Part shown: positions 17,813-28,561 of the stretch, piece after piece
Layout: the number at the start of each line of letters is the position of its first letter
Position numbering within the stretch: the stretch's first letter is position 1
Source of the DNA: Enterobacteriaceae bacterium
GTDB lineage: Bacteria > Pseudomonadota > Gammaproteobacteria > Enterobacterales > Enterobacteriaceae
Length of the DNA: 64,000 nucleotides
Reading direction: 5' to 3'
NCBI GenBank assembly: GCA_031253755.1
Contig: JAIRVT010000060.1
Span: forward strand, 1-64,000
Position numbers and translations under genes: made by a program
The notes under the pieces: generated by a model
Told to the model about the DNA's origin: nothing
Seen by the model: only the letters and a program-made list of their open reading frames with translations
The model's database searches: none

Positions 17813-19123
17813 TTAACGCTCCCAGTAAGACTCTTCCAGACTGTCTTCTTTCTCTGGTAACCCGCGAGTCAGGCGCGGAGCATGTTGACTCAGAACCTGA
17901 TAACTCACCCTATTCGCGTATTTACATACCTGAGCCAGAGAAGAGTATGTCAGGTATGAGCGCATATGCTTGCTGGAATTAGGCACATTCATGCGGTGAT
18001 AACTATTGGCGGTAATATCATGTAACAATGCAGACAATGCGCCATCCCCTGCACCATTGGTGTTCATGATTTTTTCAGGTCCTCCCATATAGGGTTCAAT
18101 ATGAGAATAAACCCGCATTGGGTTCTGGCAATCATCCTTACGCATCGCCCGGCTGAATTCAAAACGATTGAATTCTGCGATAGCGCCCGGCAAGAGCGGA
18201 TGTAATGTCTGACGCTTATGGGCTTCTTCAGTGTAGCCCGCCATATACAATCCAGCTGGCCCGGCAGTACATAAGACGAGATCAACCCAGTTCAGCACCA
18301 TATCTGCTGCGAGCAGAGGATCACTCAAGCCTGTCAATTCCTGAGCTTCATCTTCATTCATCGCCACTATTGAGACATGTTCGGCCAGAAAATCACGCCA
18401 CCATTGAGGATCATCGGCAATAACGTATTTAGTCCCCAATGTCAGGACAACCGGCACATTATATTTTTTCGCATACTCAATGGCTTTCATCGTAGCTTCC
18501 AGCATCGGTTCTCCCGCTTTACAGCGAACCAAATATGCCGTGATCACCAGTGCCGATGCGTCCGCAATAATATGTTCAGGAATGCTGTCCTGATTCAGCT
18601 GGTTCATTAACCCCGGACTGATGGCAAATGTCCGTTCGCCATTTTCAGTAATCAACGTAAAACAACGACCGATCGGACCGTCAACGCCCTGAAGGTGGTT
18701 TAAATCCATGCGGCTGGAAGTATTGCAAAGATAACAGTAGGCATAACTGCCGATTTGGATGTTATTACACATTGTGCCGAGCAATACGGACTTGTCATCA
18801 GCCAGAACGGAGTAATTATGTAAGGTATTGCCGATGGTTCCGCCCGCAAATTCATGGCTGATTAAATTATTTTCTACCAGCTCGTTGTAGAGAGCTTCAG
18901 CAACATCGTCCTCAATGACTAATGAATGCCCCTGACTCAGGCTATAACGCTGGATAAAACTCTCATCAACTTTCGCTTCAATATCGACCAATATTTGGTC
19001 AATACCGACAATATAGGCACGATTACTATCAGTATCTATCATCTCTTTGATGGGCTGGAGCAGGGGGTCTCTCAGGCTGACAGGAAAATAGTGTTTAGAT
19101 TTACGTTTACCGGGGAATTTCAT
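17813..19123 (-). CDS. gsk: Inosine/guanosine kinase Gsk
   Basis: 436-residue PfkB/ribokinase-family enzyme (E. coli 434) that phosphorylates guanosine and inosine for purine salvage. The PfkB signature NTNGAGDGALSALLHD near residue 350 supplies the anion hole and catalytic Asp. The N-terminal MKFPGKRKSKHYFPVS is typical. The adjoining hemH-gsk interval is a known O-antigen locus in Yersinia; here it holds only a wzz-like gene. Upstream of the start is a 17-base tandem repeat array. Confidence 0.96.
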   Translation of the reverse strand: MKFPGKRKSKHYFPVSLRDPLLQPIKEMIDTDSNRAYIVGIDQILVDIEAKVDESFIQRYSLSQGHSLVIEDDVAEALYNELVENNLISHEFAGGTIGNTLHNYSVLADDKSVLLGTMCNNIQIGSYAYCYLCNTSSRMDLNHLQGVDGPIGRCFTLITENGERTFAISPGLMNQLNQDSIPEHIIADASALVITAYLVRCKAGEPMLEATMKAIEYAKKYNVPVVLTLGTKYVIADDPQWWRDFLAEHVSIVAMNEDEAQELTGLSDPLLAADMVLNWVDLVLCTAGPAGLYMAGYTEEAHKRQTLHPLLPGAIAEFNRFEFSRAMRKDDCQNPMRVYSHIEPYMGGPEKIMNTNGAGDGALSALLHDITANSYHRMNVPNSSKHMRSYLTYSSLAQVCKYANRVSYQVLSQHAPRLTRGLPEKEDSLEESYWER

Positions 19124-19212
19124 AATTGATTGCTGCTATAGAGCCAAAACATGCGGCATATTAGCATAATCCCTTAGTGAAACAAAAAGCATGCTACTCG
19201 TTACTGCTACTT

Positions 19213-19330
19213 ATTACAGCGGTCATGGTTATTACAACGGTATGGTTATTACAACGGCATAGTTATTACAACGGCATAGTTATTACAACAGTATGGTTAT
19301 TACAACGGCATGGTTATTACAGCAGAATAG
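19213..19330. repeat. 17-bp minisatellite upstream of gsk
   Basis: Seven tandem units of about 17 bases with consensus ATTACAACGGCATGGTT: 19213-19230 (18 bases), 19231-19247, 19248-19264, 19265-19281, 19282-19298, 19299-19315, and a partial 19316-19330. Units 3 and 4 are identical; others differ by one to three bases. Unit length is not a multiple of three, so the short ORF running through it is probably not coding. It lies between the divergent-side start of gsk and the end of the wzz-like gene. Confidence 0.9.
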
Positions 19331-19334
19331 CAAA

Positions 19335-19367
19335 AGGCAGCCAATGCTGTTACAACGCTGGCTGCCT
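19335..19367 (-). terminator. Terminator of the wzz-like gene
   Basis: Stem AGGCAGCCA (19335-19343) / TGGCTGCCT (19359-19367). Read on the minus strand it is followed by TTTTG, 23 bases after the wzz stop. Confidence 0.8.
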
Positions 19368-19389
19368 CGGTTCTGACTAAAAGACAGTA

Positions 19390-20499
19390 TTAAGCCTCTT
19401 GTTTCTGGCGGCTGCGTACCATATGGTTCATCAGAACAAACATCACAGATAAGATAAAACCAATAAAACCAGCACCAATCAGGATCAACAGGCGCTTAGG
19501 TGAGTCTTTCGCTGTCGGTTCATAAGGTTCTTGCATATATTTAAATGGCTGGAACATCAGTTTATTGATATTCACCGCTTCCAGATTTTTAATATACAAA
19601 ATACGGTTACGCAAATCGGCATCGATCAATGTTGGGTCTGTAATGCTTTCGTTAATCTGCAATTTACGTTGCAATGCGTCTGAACCCAATGCAATGGAAT
19701 AGTCCGGGTCATCCTTAACGACAGCACCACCATTAGAAATAGGTTTTTGAATACCCGCTGATTCGGCAATGGAAATTGCATATTTCAACCTTTCAATATC
19801 CGTCGCACGCATATTGGTAATACGGGCTAAATCGATATCATAGGTTTTTTTCGCATACGCCAGTTTTTGATATACCAGATCATTCAGCTCATCTTTTACC
19901 TGAGCGCGCACTACAGTGGAGATAAACCGGATATAGCCGGATAACAGATTGTATGAATCTTCCGCTGTTCCCGCACTGAAAGAGAGTGTCGTTTCGTTAT
20001 ATTCATCCTCTTTATCCTTTTTAGGTACAGAAGAGGAAATATTTTTATTCACAATCTGTTCGATCAGGCTTCTTTTATTCTGACCGGTGATCTCTTTTTT
20101 ACTGGCAAGCAGATCTTTGAAATATTGCGTGCTGACCAAATATTCTTCACGTAATACACGTGAGTTATAGTTTTCAACAAAACGTTTATAGACGGCATCT
20201 TCTGTCAGTTCTGGTTTTAAGTTCAGAACTTCCAGATCCGTTAATGTATTTTTTAATGACTGAAATTCTTCCAGCCCCGGTTGAACCACCGCTGCCGTAC
20301 TGGTCCATTTTTGCGGCATAAATGATGCAACACCAAAGCCTATTACAGCAAACACAAAGGATACTGCAATAATCAAAATTTTTGATTTATATATTACGGA
20401 GAATAATTCGAACAGATCAATTTCATCTTCTTGCTTTGGATGATAATAATCCGCATTCCCTTCATAAAAATCTGTATGCTTAACTGGTTTATTACTCAT
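19390..20499 (-). CDS. Wzz/FepE-type polysaccharide chain-length regulator
   Basis: Polysaccharide co-polymerase of 369 residues from the ATG at 20499 (MSNKPVK); a longer reading from 20550 adds 17 residues with no ribosome-binding site. Two membrane helices flank a large periplasmic domain: TM1 about residues 41-61 and TM2 about 340-362, the second rich in Gly/Ile and followed by a basic cytoplasmic tail. Wzz proteins set O-antigen modal length by acting with Wzy. The length fits the FepE/WzzB class. It sits between hemH and gsk, the O-antigen locus of Yersinia, but no other O-antigen genes are here, so its Wzy partner must be elsewhere. Assignment of WzzB against FepE is not possible from sequence alone. 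Confidence 0.87.
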   Translation of the reverse strand: MSNKPVKHTDFYEGNADYYHPKQEDEIDLFELFSVIYKSKILIIAVSFVFAVIGFGVASFMPQKWTSTAAVVQPGLEEFQSLKNTLTDLEVLNLKPELTEDAVYKRFVENYNSRVLREEYLVSTQYFKDLLASKKEITGQNKRSLIEQIVNKNISSSVPKKDKEDEYNETTLSFSAGTAEDSYNLLSGYIRFISTVVRAQVKDELNDLVYQKLAYAKKTYDIDLARITNMRATDIERLKYAISIAESAGIQKPISNGGAVVKDDPDYSIALGSDALQRKLQINESITDPTLIDADLRNRILYIKNLEAVNINKLMFQPFKYMQEPYEPTAKDSPKRLLILIGAGFIGFILSVMFVLMNHMVRSRQKQEA

Positions 20500-20568
20500 T
20501 ATCTCTATGTCCAAATAGTTTCGCTTATCATTATTCCCATGAGTGTCCATTTTTCACAGGGTATTTAT

Positions 20569-21537
20569 TCATCCACTAACAACGTCATTGATCAATTGTT
20601 CGAACAACGAAATGTGGGCTTCATTATCGTTAAGCGCAGGTATATATTCAAACTTTTTCCCTCCCGCACCCAAAAAAATAACTTTATTCTGCTGTTTTAT
20701 TTCTTCCAGTGTTTCCAGACAATCAGCGGCAAACCCCGGACACAATACCTGAATATGTTCCACGCCTTGTTCTGGCAACGATGCCATTGTCCTGTCTGTA
20801 TAGGGTGTCAGCCACGGAAGACGGCCAAAACGTGACTGGAATGTCATCATAATTCTCTCTGCCGGATAGTCCAGTGTTTGAATCAGCAGAGATGTCGTCG
20901 CCTGACAATCTTGTAGATAAATATCGCCGGTTTTAACCAAGCGCTCTGGAATGCCATGATAAGAAAGAATTAATCGATCCGGCTGACCATATTTTGCAAA
21001 ACTCTGCTCGATGCTCTCTTTTAAGGCAGCAATGTAAGCCGGATGTGTAGAATAACTGCGGATAAAATGCAGGTGAGGGATCGTCCTGTATCCTTGTAAT
21101 ATTTTACTGAGACTCGCAAAAACTGCGGCAGAGGTTGTACTCGAATACTGAGGATACAGGGGAAGCACAATCAGGTGTTCAACACCTTGCTGTAACAAAA
21201 TATCAGTCGCCTGAGGCAAAGAAGGTGAGCCATAAGTCATTCCCAACGCCACGGGAATACTTTTTAATTTTTCACTCAATCTTTTTTGCTGGCGGGTACT
21301 ATGCACCTGTAAAGGCGAGCCTTCTTCCATCCAGATTGCCCGATATAATTTGGCAACCCTGGAAGAACGGAGAGGAAGGATAAAACCGTATAATAGCGGC
21401 TTCCAAATTAACGGGGGAATATCGACGACTTGTCGGTCACTTAAAAATTGTGCCAGATAACGCCTTATCGCTGCCGGTGTAGGTGCATCTGGTGTGCCCA
21501 GATTGACTAACAATACACCGTAATTGCGATTACTCAT
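20569..21537 (-). CDS. hemH: Ferrochelatase HemH
   Basis: 322-residue enzyme (E. coli 320) inserting Fe2+ into protoporphyrin IX, the last step of haem synthesis. The metal-site His194 lies in SYHGIPERL and the conserved acidic residue in [12 protein letters not shown] (Glu275). The N-terminal [13 protein letters not shown] is diagnostic. Cytoplasmic and membrane-associated. Monocistronic between wzz and adk; an AT-rich imperfect repeat tract lies upstream. Confidence 0.97.
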   Translation of the reverse strand: MSNRNYGVLLVNLGTPDAPTPAAIRRYLAQFLSDRQVVDIPPLIWKPLLYGFILPLRSSRVAKLYRAIWMEEGSPLQVHSTRQQKRLSEKLKSIPVALGMTYGSPSLPQATDILLQQGVEHLIVLPLYPQYSSTTSAAVFASLSKILQGYRTIPHLHFIRSYSTHPAYIAALKESIEQSFAKYGQPDRLILSYHGIPERLVKTGDIYLQDCQATTSLLIQTLDYPAERIMMTFQSRFGRLPWLTPYTDRTMASLPEQGVEHIQVLCPGFAADCLETLEEIKQQNKVIFLGAGGKKFEYIPALNDNEAHISLFEQLINDVVSG

Positions 21538-21609
21538 TTCTCAATGCTCCTGCTCCATTAAACCGACGATAAATAGAATAACATATTATGATAGACCAGA
21601 TAGATTTCA

Positions 21610-21727
21610 GCTTAGGCGTGAGATGAAAGTATGTCAGGTAAAAATACACGAGGTAAAAGTAGATAAGATGAAAATAGATAATGAAAAGTAAGAAGTAGAT
21701 AAGGTAAAACGTGCGTGAGATAAAAAT
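21610..21727. repeat. Degenerate A-rich tandem repeats between adk and hemH
   Basis: A run of imperfect units of roughly 15-17 bases built on the words AGGTAAAA, AGATGAAAA and GTAGATAA (for example 21638-21645, 21652-21659, 21702-21709). The units are too diverged for an exact consensus. The tract lies directly upstream of hemH on the minus strand, just beyond the adk terminator. Confidence 0.5.
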
Positions 21728-21728
21728 C

Positions 21729-21748
21729 AGGCAGCTTTTACGCTGCCT
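21729..21748 (-). terminator. Terminator of adk
   Basis: AGGCAGC (21729-21735) / GCTGCCT (21742-21748). On the minus strand it is followed by GATTTTTA. Located 45 bases after the adk stop. Confidence 0.8.
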
Positions 21749-21792
21749 GTGCTGATTCCAGAGTTCAAATCACTCAAGAAACGACGGCATGA

Positions 21793-22473
<681 letters not shown>

Positions 22474-22553
22474 TTAAAGAAAACGAACCACCATACCATT
22501 TGATGGGGTGGTGGCTCAAGAAAACAGGTAAACGTTTTCGTTTGAATCAAAAA

Positions 22554-22588
22554 TGAACCACGCATCAACGAAACTGAGGCGTGGTTCA
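22554..22588 (-). terminator. Terminator of htpG
   Basis: Perfect 10-base stem TGAACCACGC (22554-22563) / GCGTGGTTCA (22579-22588). On the minus strand it is followed by TTTTTG, 22 bases after the htpG stop. A second hairpin (CCACC / GGTGG, about 22488-22514) lies closer to adk. Confidence 0.85.
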
Positions 22589-22609
22589 TTTATGATGGTT
22601 TCAATGAAA

Positions 22610-24505
22610 TTACACTGTTTCAGTTAATAATAACTGATTCATACGACGGATAAATTGGTTTGGATCGTCCAAAGTTCCGCGTTCAGCAAATAGAGCCTGA
22701 TCCAGCAGTAATTCCACCCAATCCGCAAACTGGGTTTCATCCTGAATCTCAGCCGCTTTCTTCACCAGACTATGTTCTGGGTTCAGCTCAAAATTATAGC
22801 TGACTTCCGGTGCTGATTGGCCTGCTGCGGCAAACAGTTTAGCCATCTGCGTTGTCATACCATTCGCATCGGTTGTCACGATGGCTGGCGTATCGGTCAA
22901 ACGATGGGTTAATTTCACCTCTTTTACGCGCTCACCAAGCAGTGTCTTCACGCGTTCAACAAACGGCTCCAGTTTTTTATCTTCTGCTTCCTGATCCGCT
23001 TTGTTTTCGTCAGCCAATTTATCCAGAGACTCATCGGCCTTGCTGACTGACTGGAATGATTTACCATCGAATTCAGTCAGGTAGCTCATCATCCATTCGT
23101 CAATTCTGTCTGACAACAGCAGAACTTCAATGCCTTTCTTACGGAACAGTTCCAGATGTGGACTATTTTTCGCCGCTGCATAGCTGTCTGCGGTAATGTA
23201 GTAGATCTTCTCCTGACCTTCTGTCATACGGCTGACATAATCTTCCAGAGAAACGGTTTGTGATGAGCTGTCATTGTGAGTGGTTGCAAAACGCAGTAGC
23301 TTCGCAATGGCTTCTTTGTTTCCGCCATCTTCGGCTGGCCCTTCTTTCAGCACCAGACCGAACTGCTGCCAGAAAGATTGGTATTGTTCTGCATCATCTT
23401 TTGCCAGTTTATCCAGCATTTGCAGGACGCGTTTAGTTAAGGCGTTACGCAGGTTACGGGTGATTGAACTGTCCTGCAAAATTTCACGGGAAACGTTCAG
23501 TGGCAGATCGTTGGAGTCAATCAGGCCGCGAACGAAACGCAGGTAATTTGGCATGAATTGTTCAGCTTCATCCATGATGAATACACGCTGAACATACAAT
23601 TTTAACCCATGCTTATGCTCACGGTTCCATAAATCCCACGGTGCCTGAGAAGGAATATACAGCAGGCTGGTGTATTCCTGCTTGCCTTCGACGCGGTTGT
23701 GACTCCAGCTCAGAGGGTCAGCGAAATCATGGGAGATGTGTTTGTAAAATTCTTTATACTCATCATCACTGATTTCCGCTTTACCGCGAGTCCACAAGGC
23801 TTGAGCTTTGTTAATTTTTTCCCAAGTGACGGTAACTGAATCGTCTTCTTCATTTTTCGTCTGGGTTTCAATTTCAACCGGCAAAGCGATGTGATCAGAA
23901 TATTTGCCAATGATAGAGCGCAGACGCCAGTCATTGAGGAATTCGCTTTCCTCTTCACGCAAGTGCAGGGTGATTTCTGTACCACGCCCTACTTTTTCGA
24001 TGTCAGCAACAGTGTAATCGCCTTCGCCGGTTGATTCCCAGAATACGCCTTGGTCAGCTTGCGCGCCTGCGGCACGGGTACGGACGGTCACTTTATCCGC
24101 AACAATGAAGGAAGAATAGAAACCAACACCGAATTGCCCGATCAACTGGCTGTCTTTCGCCTGATCGGAACCGATCGATTCAAGAAATGCTTTAGTACCG
24201 GATTTTGCAATAGTCCCTAAGTTATCAATCACTTCATCTCGGTTCATACCGATACCATTATCGCTGATGGTGATAGTGTGATTGTCTTTATCAAATGACA
24301 GACGAACGCGCAGTTCACCTTCATTTTCATACAGCTCAGGCGCTGATAATGCACGGAAGCGTAATTTATCCGCCGCATCTGATGCGTTTGAAATCAACTC
24401 TCGGAGAAAAATTTCTTTATTGGAATAGAGAGAGTGGATCATCAATTGCAGCAGTTGTTTGACTTCAGACTGAAATCCACGGGTTTCCTGATCTTTCATG
24501 CTCAT
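22610..24505 (-). CDS. htpG: Hsp90-family chaperone HtpG
   Basis: 631-residue bacterial Hsp90 (E. coli 624): N-terminal GHKL ATPase domain with [20 protein letters not shown] and [11 protein letters not shown], then middle and dimerisation domains. The start ATG at 24505 is preceded by GAGGTAATA; the next in-frame Met (two codons later) corresponds to the E. coli start and is also possible. A close match to the sigma-32 promoter consensus lies 55-82 bases upstream, consistent with heat-shock control. Confidence 0.97.
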   Translation of the reverse strand: MSMKDQETRGFQSEVKQLLQLMIHSLYSNKEIFLRELISNASDAADKLRFRALSAPELYENEGELRVRLSFDKDNHTITISDNGIGMNRDEVIDNLGTIAKSGTKAFLESIGSDQAKDSQLIGQFGVGFYSSFIVADKVTVRTRAAGAQADQGVFWESTGEGDYTVADIEKVGRGTEITLHLREEESEFLNDWRLRSIIGKYSDHIALPVEIETQTKNEEDDSVTVTWEKINKAQALWTRGKAEISDDEYKEFYKHISHDFADPLSWSHNRVEGKQEYTSLLYIPSQAPWDLWNREHKHGLKLYVQRVFIMDEAEQFMPNYLRFVRGLIDSNDLPLNVSREILQDSSITRNLRNALTKRVLQMLDKLAKDDAEQYQSFWQQFGLVLKEGPAEDGGNKEAIAKLLRFATTHNDSSSQTVSLEDYVSRMTEGQEKIYYITADSYAAAKNSPHLELFRKKGIEVLLLSDRIDEWMMSYLTEFDGKSFQSVSKADESLDKLADENKADQEAEDKKLEPFVERVKTLLGERVKEVKLTHRLTDTPAIVTTDANGMTTQMAKLFAAAGQSAPEVSYNFELNPEHSLVKKAAEIQDETQFADWVELLLDQALFAERGTLDDPNQFIRRMNQLLLTETV

Positions 24506-24559
24506 TTATTACCTCAATCTAAATCCAGTTCAGATATGTAAAATCGGACGATGGTAATC

Positions 24560-24587
24560 AGATGGGGATAAAAGCCAGAGTTTCAAG
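24560..24587 (-). promoter_or_regulatory. Sigma-32 heat-shock promoter of htpG
   Basis: On the minus strand CTTGAAA (24587-24581) is separated by 13 bases from CCCCATCT (24567-24560), matching the RpoH consensus CTTGAAA-N11-16-CCCCATNT almost perfectly, upstream of the htpG start. Confidence 0.85.
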
Positions 24588-24659
24588 TTCAGATAATAAG
24601 AAGAATGTGAAATTAATTGGCTGAATACGTAAAAACAAACAATTAGCTTAGATAGCTAT

Positions 24660-24689
24660 GGGTATACGGATGGCGGGTATACGGATGGC
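24660..24689. repeat. 15-bp tandem duplication between recR and htpG
   Basis: GGGTATACGGATGGC occurs twice in perfect tandem (24660-24674 and 24675-24689) in the 266-base gap between the recR start-proximal side and the htpG promoter. No function is assigned. Confidence 0.85.
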
Positions 24690-24771
24690 GGCGAGAGCCT
24701 CGACACCGTCCGTCCTGACATCGATTGGTGTTTTATTTTAAAAATGCGATATTTTAAAAATACGAAAGAGA

Positions 24772-25379
24772 TCACGATGCAGTGATTCTCTGCCGCCCTG
24801 CAAGGGAATGAGACAGCGTTGTTCCATCCACCATTTCAAGTTCTCCTCCGACAGGAACACCATGCGCAATACGACTGGCAGTCACGCCATATTGCGAACA
24901 CATTTCCGCAATATAGTTTGCTGTTGCCTCTCCTTCGACGGTCGGATTGGTTGCCAAAATAACTTCTGACAATGTTTCAGAAGATAAGCGATCTTCCAAA
25001 CGATCCAACCCAATATCCATCGGGCCAATGCCATCCAGCGGCGATAAATGCCCCATCAGCACAAAATAACGTCCGGCAAATTGCCCCGTCTGTTCAATCG
25101 CGTGGATATCCGCAGGGCTTTCCACCACACAGATTTGACCATTTTGCTGGCGGCGTGGATTGGCACAAATTGTACACTGTTCCTGCTCGGTAAATGTCCG
25201 GCAATCATGACAATGACCAATTTCAGACATCGCACGTGTCAATGCCTGTGCAAGCCGCATTCCGCCGCTGCGATCCCGCTGTAAAAGATGGAATGCCATC
25301 CGCTGAGCGGATTTAGGGCCGACTCCCGGCAGGCAACGCAATGCTTCCATCAGGGATTCAAGAAGAGGGCTGGTTTGCA

Positions 25380-25380
<1 letters not shown>
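24772..25380 (-). CDS. recR: Recombination mediator RecR
   Basis: 202 residues (E. coli 201). N-terminal helix-hairpin-helix [17 protein letters not shown], a four-Cys zinc module (CHDC...CTIC, about residues 57-73), and a TOPRIM domain starting [14 protein letters not shown]. With RecF/RecO it loads RecA at gapped DNA. Its ATG overlaps the ybaB stop by one base (TAATG), so translation is coupled. Confidence 0.97.
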
Positions 25381-25724
<344 letters not shown>

Positions 25725-25750
25725 CTATAGACACAGTACACACTGCGGGG

Positions 25751-27748
25751 TTAAACAGGCCGGATACTTTCTTCATCCAGTTCAGCGTCAAATAATTGCT
25801 GAAGTGTTTGAATGGTTTTATCCGAAATAATGGATTGGCGAGCTTGTGCCAATTTTTCTTCATAAATGGCTTGTCGCCATTCCAACGGTGTTTTTACCGT
25901 CGGATTATCATCTTCAATGATATTGAGTTCAATAGGCTTGCCATGTAATTCACTCAACGCGTCAGACAAAGATTTCTGTGCCGATGTTGAATTCAGATGA
26001 CGTTGCGTTGAACGCAAGTGAAGGCAGAATTTATTTTCATCAAGCTGTTCTTTAAAGGCATTTAATGCCACTTGTTGAACCAGTTTTGGGATATCCAGAT
26101 TATCGATTTCTGCTGCCCACGGATCGCGTTGTTTGGATTCAGCCGCCAGTTTTTTTACCAATTCTGGCGTTTTTTCATATTCAAGCGCTGATTTTATCGA
26201 TTTTGGTGTGGTAACGAGAGGTTTTTCCTCAATATTTTTAGCACGCCAACGATAAGCCTCTGGCTTGGCTGCTTTAGGCTCCTGAGCCTTAGGAATATAA
26301 GATTGAGGCCGCTGTTCAGCCACCGCAACCAATCGCTCCAGTGCCGAACTCGCCGGCTTTGCCTTTGCAGACGCTGCCGGTTCAGTCTTTTTTGGCGGTG
26401 CTTTTCCCTGATGAGAGGCAGTTTGGCGGGAAAGGGAATTTCGCGCTTGCAATAATTTTGCGGTTGGGCTGTTAGTGCCCAATTCTGCCCCCGGAGTTTG
26501 GCTTATTCTCTGTTCAGGGAATCGACTAACAATATGATTAGAAACAGAATGATCAGGCGCTACATTCCCCTCAAGGCGAGAGATTGGCGCGGGTTCGATC
26601 ACTGGCGCAGCAACTGCTTTTGGTTCTGACATTTCATCAATACTGTTTTCAGGAATAACCGCTTTGGGATGAAATGCCAGAGCACGCAATAATGCCATTT
26701 CAACGCCCATTCTGCGCTCTGGCGCATAGGGGAGATCTTTTCGACCCACCAGCAAAGCCTGATAATAGAGTTGCAGATCGCTGGGGGAAATCGTTTTTGC
26801 CAGCAATCGAAGCCGCCCTTCCGTTGAAGATGGCTCGATATCGGGTTGCTGAGGCAATAGCTGGATCATCGCAATGCGATGCAAGAACGATAGCATTTCA
26901 ACCAGCAGGTTTTCCCAATCCATACCACGGGCGGCAACCTGCTCAACCAGCGCCATCAGCTTCTGTCCATCAGCGCGTACCAGCGCTTCAATCATTTCCA
27001 GAGGCTGTTCATCATCCAGTGTTCCCAGCATCTGGCTGACGATATCCGCTGTCAGTTCTCCCCCGCCAAGCGCAATGGCCTGATCGGTCAGGCTCAACGC
27101 ATCACGCATACTGCCATCGGCAGCGCGAGCCAGCAATTGGCGGGCGCGGAGTTCACTTTCTATGTGTTCAGCCTGAAGAATATGCTCCAACTGACCACTG
27201 ATTTGATTAATGTCCAGTGCTTTCAGATGGAATTGCAGGCAACGTGAAAGGATGGTGACAGGCAATTTCTGTGGATCTGTCGTCGCCAGTAGAAATTTTA
27301 CATGTTCCGGCGGCTCTTCCAATGTCTTCAGTAACGCATTGAAGCTATGGCGCGATAACATGTGAACTTCGTCAATAAGGTAAACCTTGAAACGCCCTCT
27401 GGCAGGTGCATATTGTACGTTGTCCAGTAATTCACGGGTATCTTCGACTTTGGTTCGTGAAGCCGCATCGATTTCAATCAGATCAACAAATCGCCCCTGT
27501 TCAATTTCGAGGCAATTCGCACACTGCCCACAAGGGGTTTTTGTGATACCTGTTTCACAGTTCAGCCCTTTTGCCAACAGACGCGCAATCGTCGTCTTTC
27601 CTACACCACGAGTGCCGGAAAAAAGATAAGCGTGATGGAGGCGCTGGTGTTCAAGACCATTAGCCAACGCAGTCAGCACATGTTGCTGACCAATCACATC
27701 AGAAAATATTTGTGGGCGCCACTTACGGGCAAGTACCTGATAGCTCAT
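25751..27748 (-). CDS. dnaX: DNA polymerase III subunits tau/gamma
   Basis: Clamp-loader ATPase, 665 residues as tau (E. coli 643). AAA+ domain with Walker A GTRGVGKTT (about 45-53), zinc module CETGITKTPCGQCANC, Walker B DEVH and the SRC motif (LSRC). Domain IV/V beyond about residue 380 is Pro/Ala/Lys-rich and binds DnaB and the polymerase core. A frameshift cassette at codons 452-454 yields the shorter gamma form (separate entry). First gene of the dnaX-ybaB-recR operon. Confidence 0.97.
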   Translation of the reverse strand: MSYQVLARKWRPQIFSDVIGQQHVLTALANGLEHQRLHHAYLFSGTRGVGKTTIARLLAKGLNCETGITKTPCGQCANCLEIEQGRFVDLIEIDAASRTKVEDTRELLDNVQYAPARGRFKVYLIDEVHMLSRHSFNALLKTLEEPPEHVKFLLATTDPQKLPVTILSRCLQFHLKALDINQISGQLEHILQAEHIESELRARQLLARAADGSMRDALSLTDQAIALGGGELTADIVSQMLGTLDDEQPLEMIEALVRADGQKLMALVEQVAARGMDWENLLVEMLSFLHRIAMIQLLPQQPDIEPSSTEGRLRLLAKTISPSDLQLYYQALLVGRKDLPYAPERRMGVEMALLRALAFHPKAVIPENSIDEMSEPKAVAAPVIEPAPISRLEGNVAPDHSVSNHIVSRFPEQRISQTPGAELGTNSPTAKLLQARNSLSRQTASHQGKAPPKKTEPAASAKAKPASSALERLVAVAEQRPQSYIPKAQEPKAAKPEAYRWRAKNIEEKPLVTTPKSIKSALEYEKTPELVKKLAAESKQRDPWAAEIDNLDIPKLVQQVALNAFKEQLDENKFCLHLRSTQRHLNSTSAQKSLSDALSELHGKPIELNIIEDDNPTVKTPLEWRQAIYEEKLAQARQSIISDKTIQTLQQLFDAELDEESIRPV
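26382..26409 (-). promoter_or_regulatory. Programmed -1 frameshift site producing DnaX gamma
   Basis: On the minus strand the heptamer A AAA AAG (26393-26387) lies in frame as CCA AAA AAG. The -1 frame then reads GAC and TGA (26384-26382), ending gamma at 455 residues. AGGGAA (26409-26404), 10 bases upstream, can act as the internal Shine-Dalgarno stimulator, and a modest stem (CCGGC 26380-26376 with GCCGG 26357-26353) follows. This is the same layout as the established E. coli dnaX site. Confidence 0.9.
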
Positions 27749-27864
27749 GAATACCGGGGAAATTGAACACGACTGTCTATCATGCTAGCACAGCCTCACC
27801 ATGAACGGCGAGGCTGATGTATCAATTATGCAAAAATCAGAGTGATTAGTGATCAAAAAAGCGA

Positions 27865-28416
27865 TTAGTGACCAGGAAATTCGACAAGGATGTAACTATT
27901 GACGCCTAAATCCTGCAAACGTTCTACACCGCCTAAATCCGGCAGGCCGATGATAAAGGCCGCTTCAGAAACGTCGCCGCCCAAACGGCGGATCAGACGG
28001 ACTGTTGCTTCAATCGTGCCGCCAGTAGCGAGCAGATCGTCAATAACCAACACCTTATCTCCAGCATTGATACTGTCTTTGTGGATCTCTAACGTATCCG
28101 TGCCGTATTCCAGCGCATAAGTTTCACTCAATGTCTCTCTGGGAAGTTTGCCTTTTTTACGGACAGGCACAAAGCCGACTCCCAGACGTAGGGCGACAGG
28201 TGCCCCGAACAAGAAGCCACGCGCTTCAGTACCGACAATCTTGGTAATACCGGTTCCCTGAAAATGGGTGACCAGTAAATCAATGGTTGCCTGATACGCG
28301 ACAGGATTATCCAGCAGTGTCGTGATATCGCGGAAAAGGATACCCGCTTTTGGATAATCCGAGATGGTTTCAATACTATCTTTAATAAATTGCAGTTCTT
28401 GTGCGTTAGCGGTCAT
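27865..28416 (-). CDS. apt: Adenine phosphoribosyltransferase
   Basis: 183 residues, the same length as E. coli Apt. The PRPP-binding signature [13 protein letters not shown] lies at about residues 124-136 and the substrate loop [16 protein letters not shown] at about 61-76. It salvages adenine to AMP. Upstream of dnaX in the usual apt-dnaX order; the 116-base gap holds a hairpin (CAGCCTC / GAGGCTG, 27791-27814). Confidence 0.97.
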   Translation of the reverse strand: MTANAQELQFIKDSIETISDYPKAGILFRDITTLLDNPVAYQATIDLLVTHFQGTGITKIVGTEARGFLFGAPVALRLGVGFVPVRKKGKLPRETLSETYALEYGTDTLEIHKDSINAGDKVLVIDDLLATGGTIEATVRLIRRLGGDVSEAAFIIGLPDLGGVERLQDLGVNSYILVEFPGH

Positions 28417-28561
28417 AATGAATGCCAGCCAGTTAAAAAAATGAAAGCGCTAAAATCTATGCAAACAATCAGAAAAAAGCAACAATAAAGCAGGTTATTG
28501 CTTATTTTTGTTGATGCGAATCAAGCTCAGTCAGAACATTATTGACGATCACAGGATACTG

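Noticed and set aside
19213..19330. Possible CRISPR array
   Set aside because: Units are 17 bases and directly abut one another with no unique spacers, and no cas genes are nearby; this is a minisatellite.
19177..19380. 67-residue ORF with repeated ITTVWLLQRH/YYNG segments
   Set aside because: It is only the translation of the 17-base tandem repeat array. The unit is not a multiple of three, there is no ribosome-binding site, and it lies in a gene-to-gene gap.
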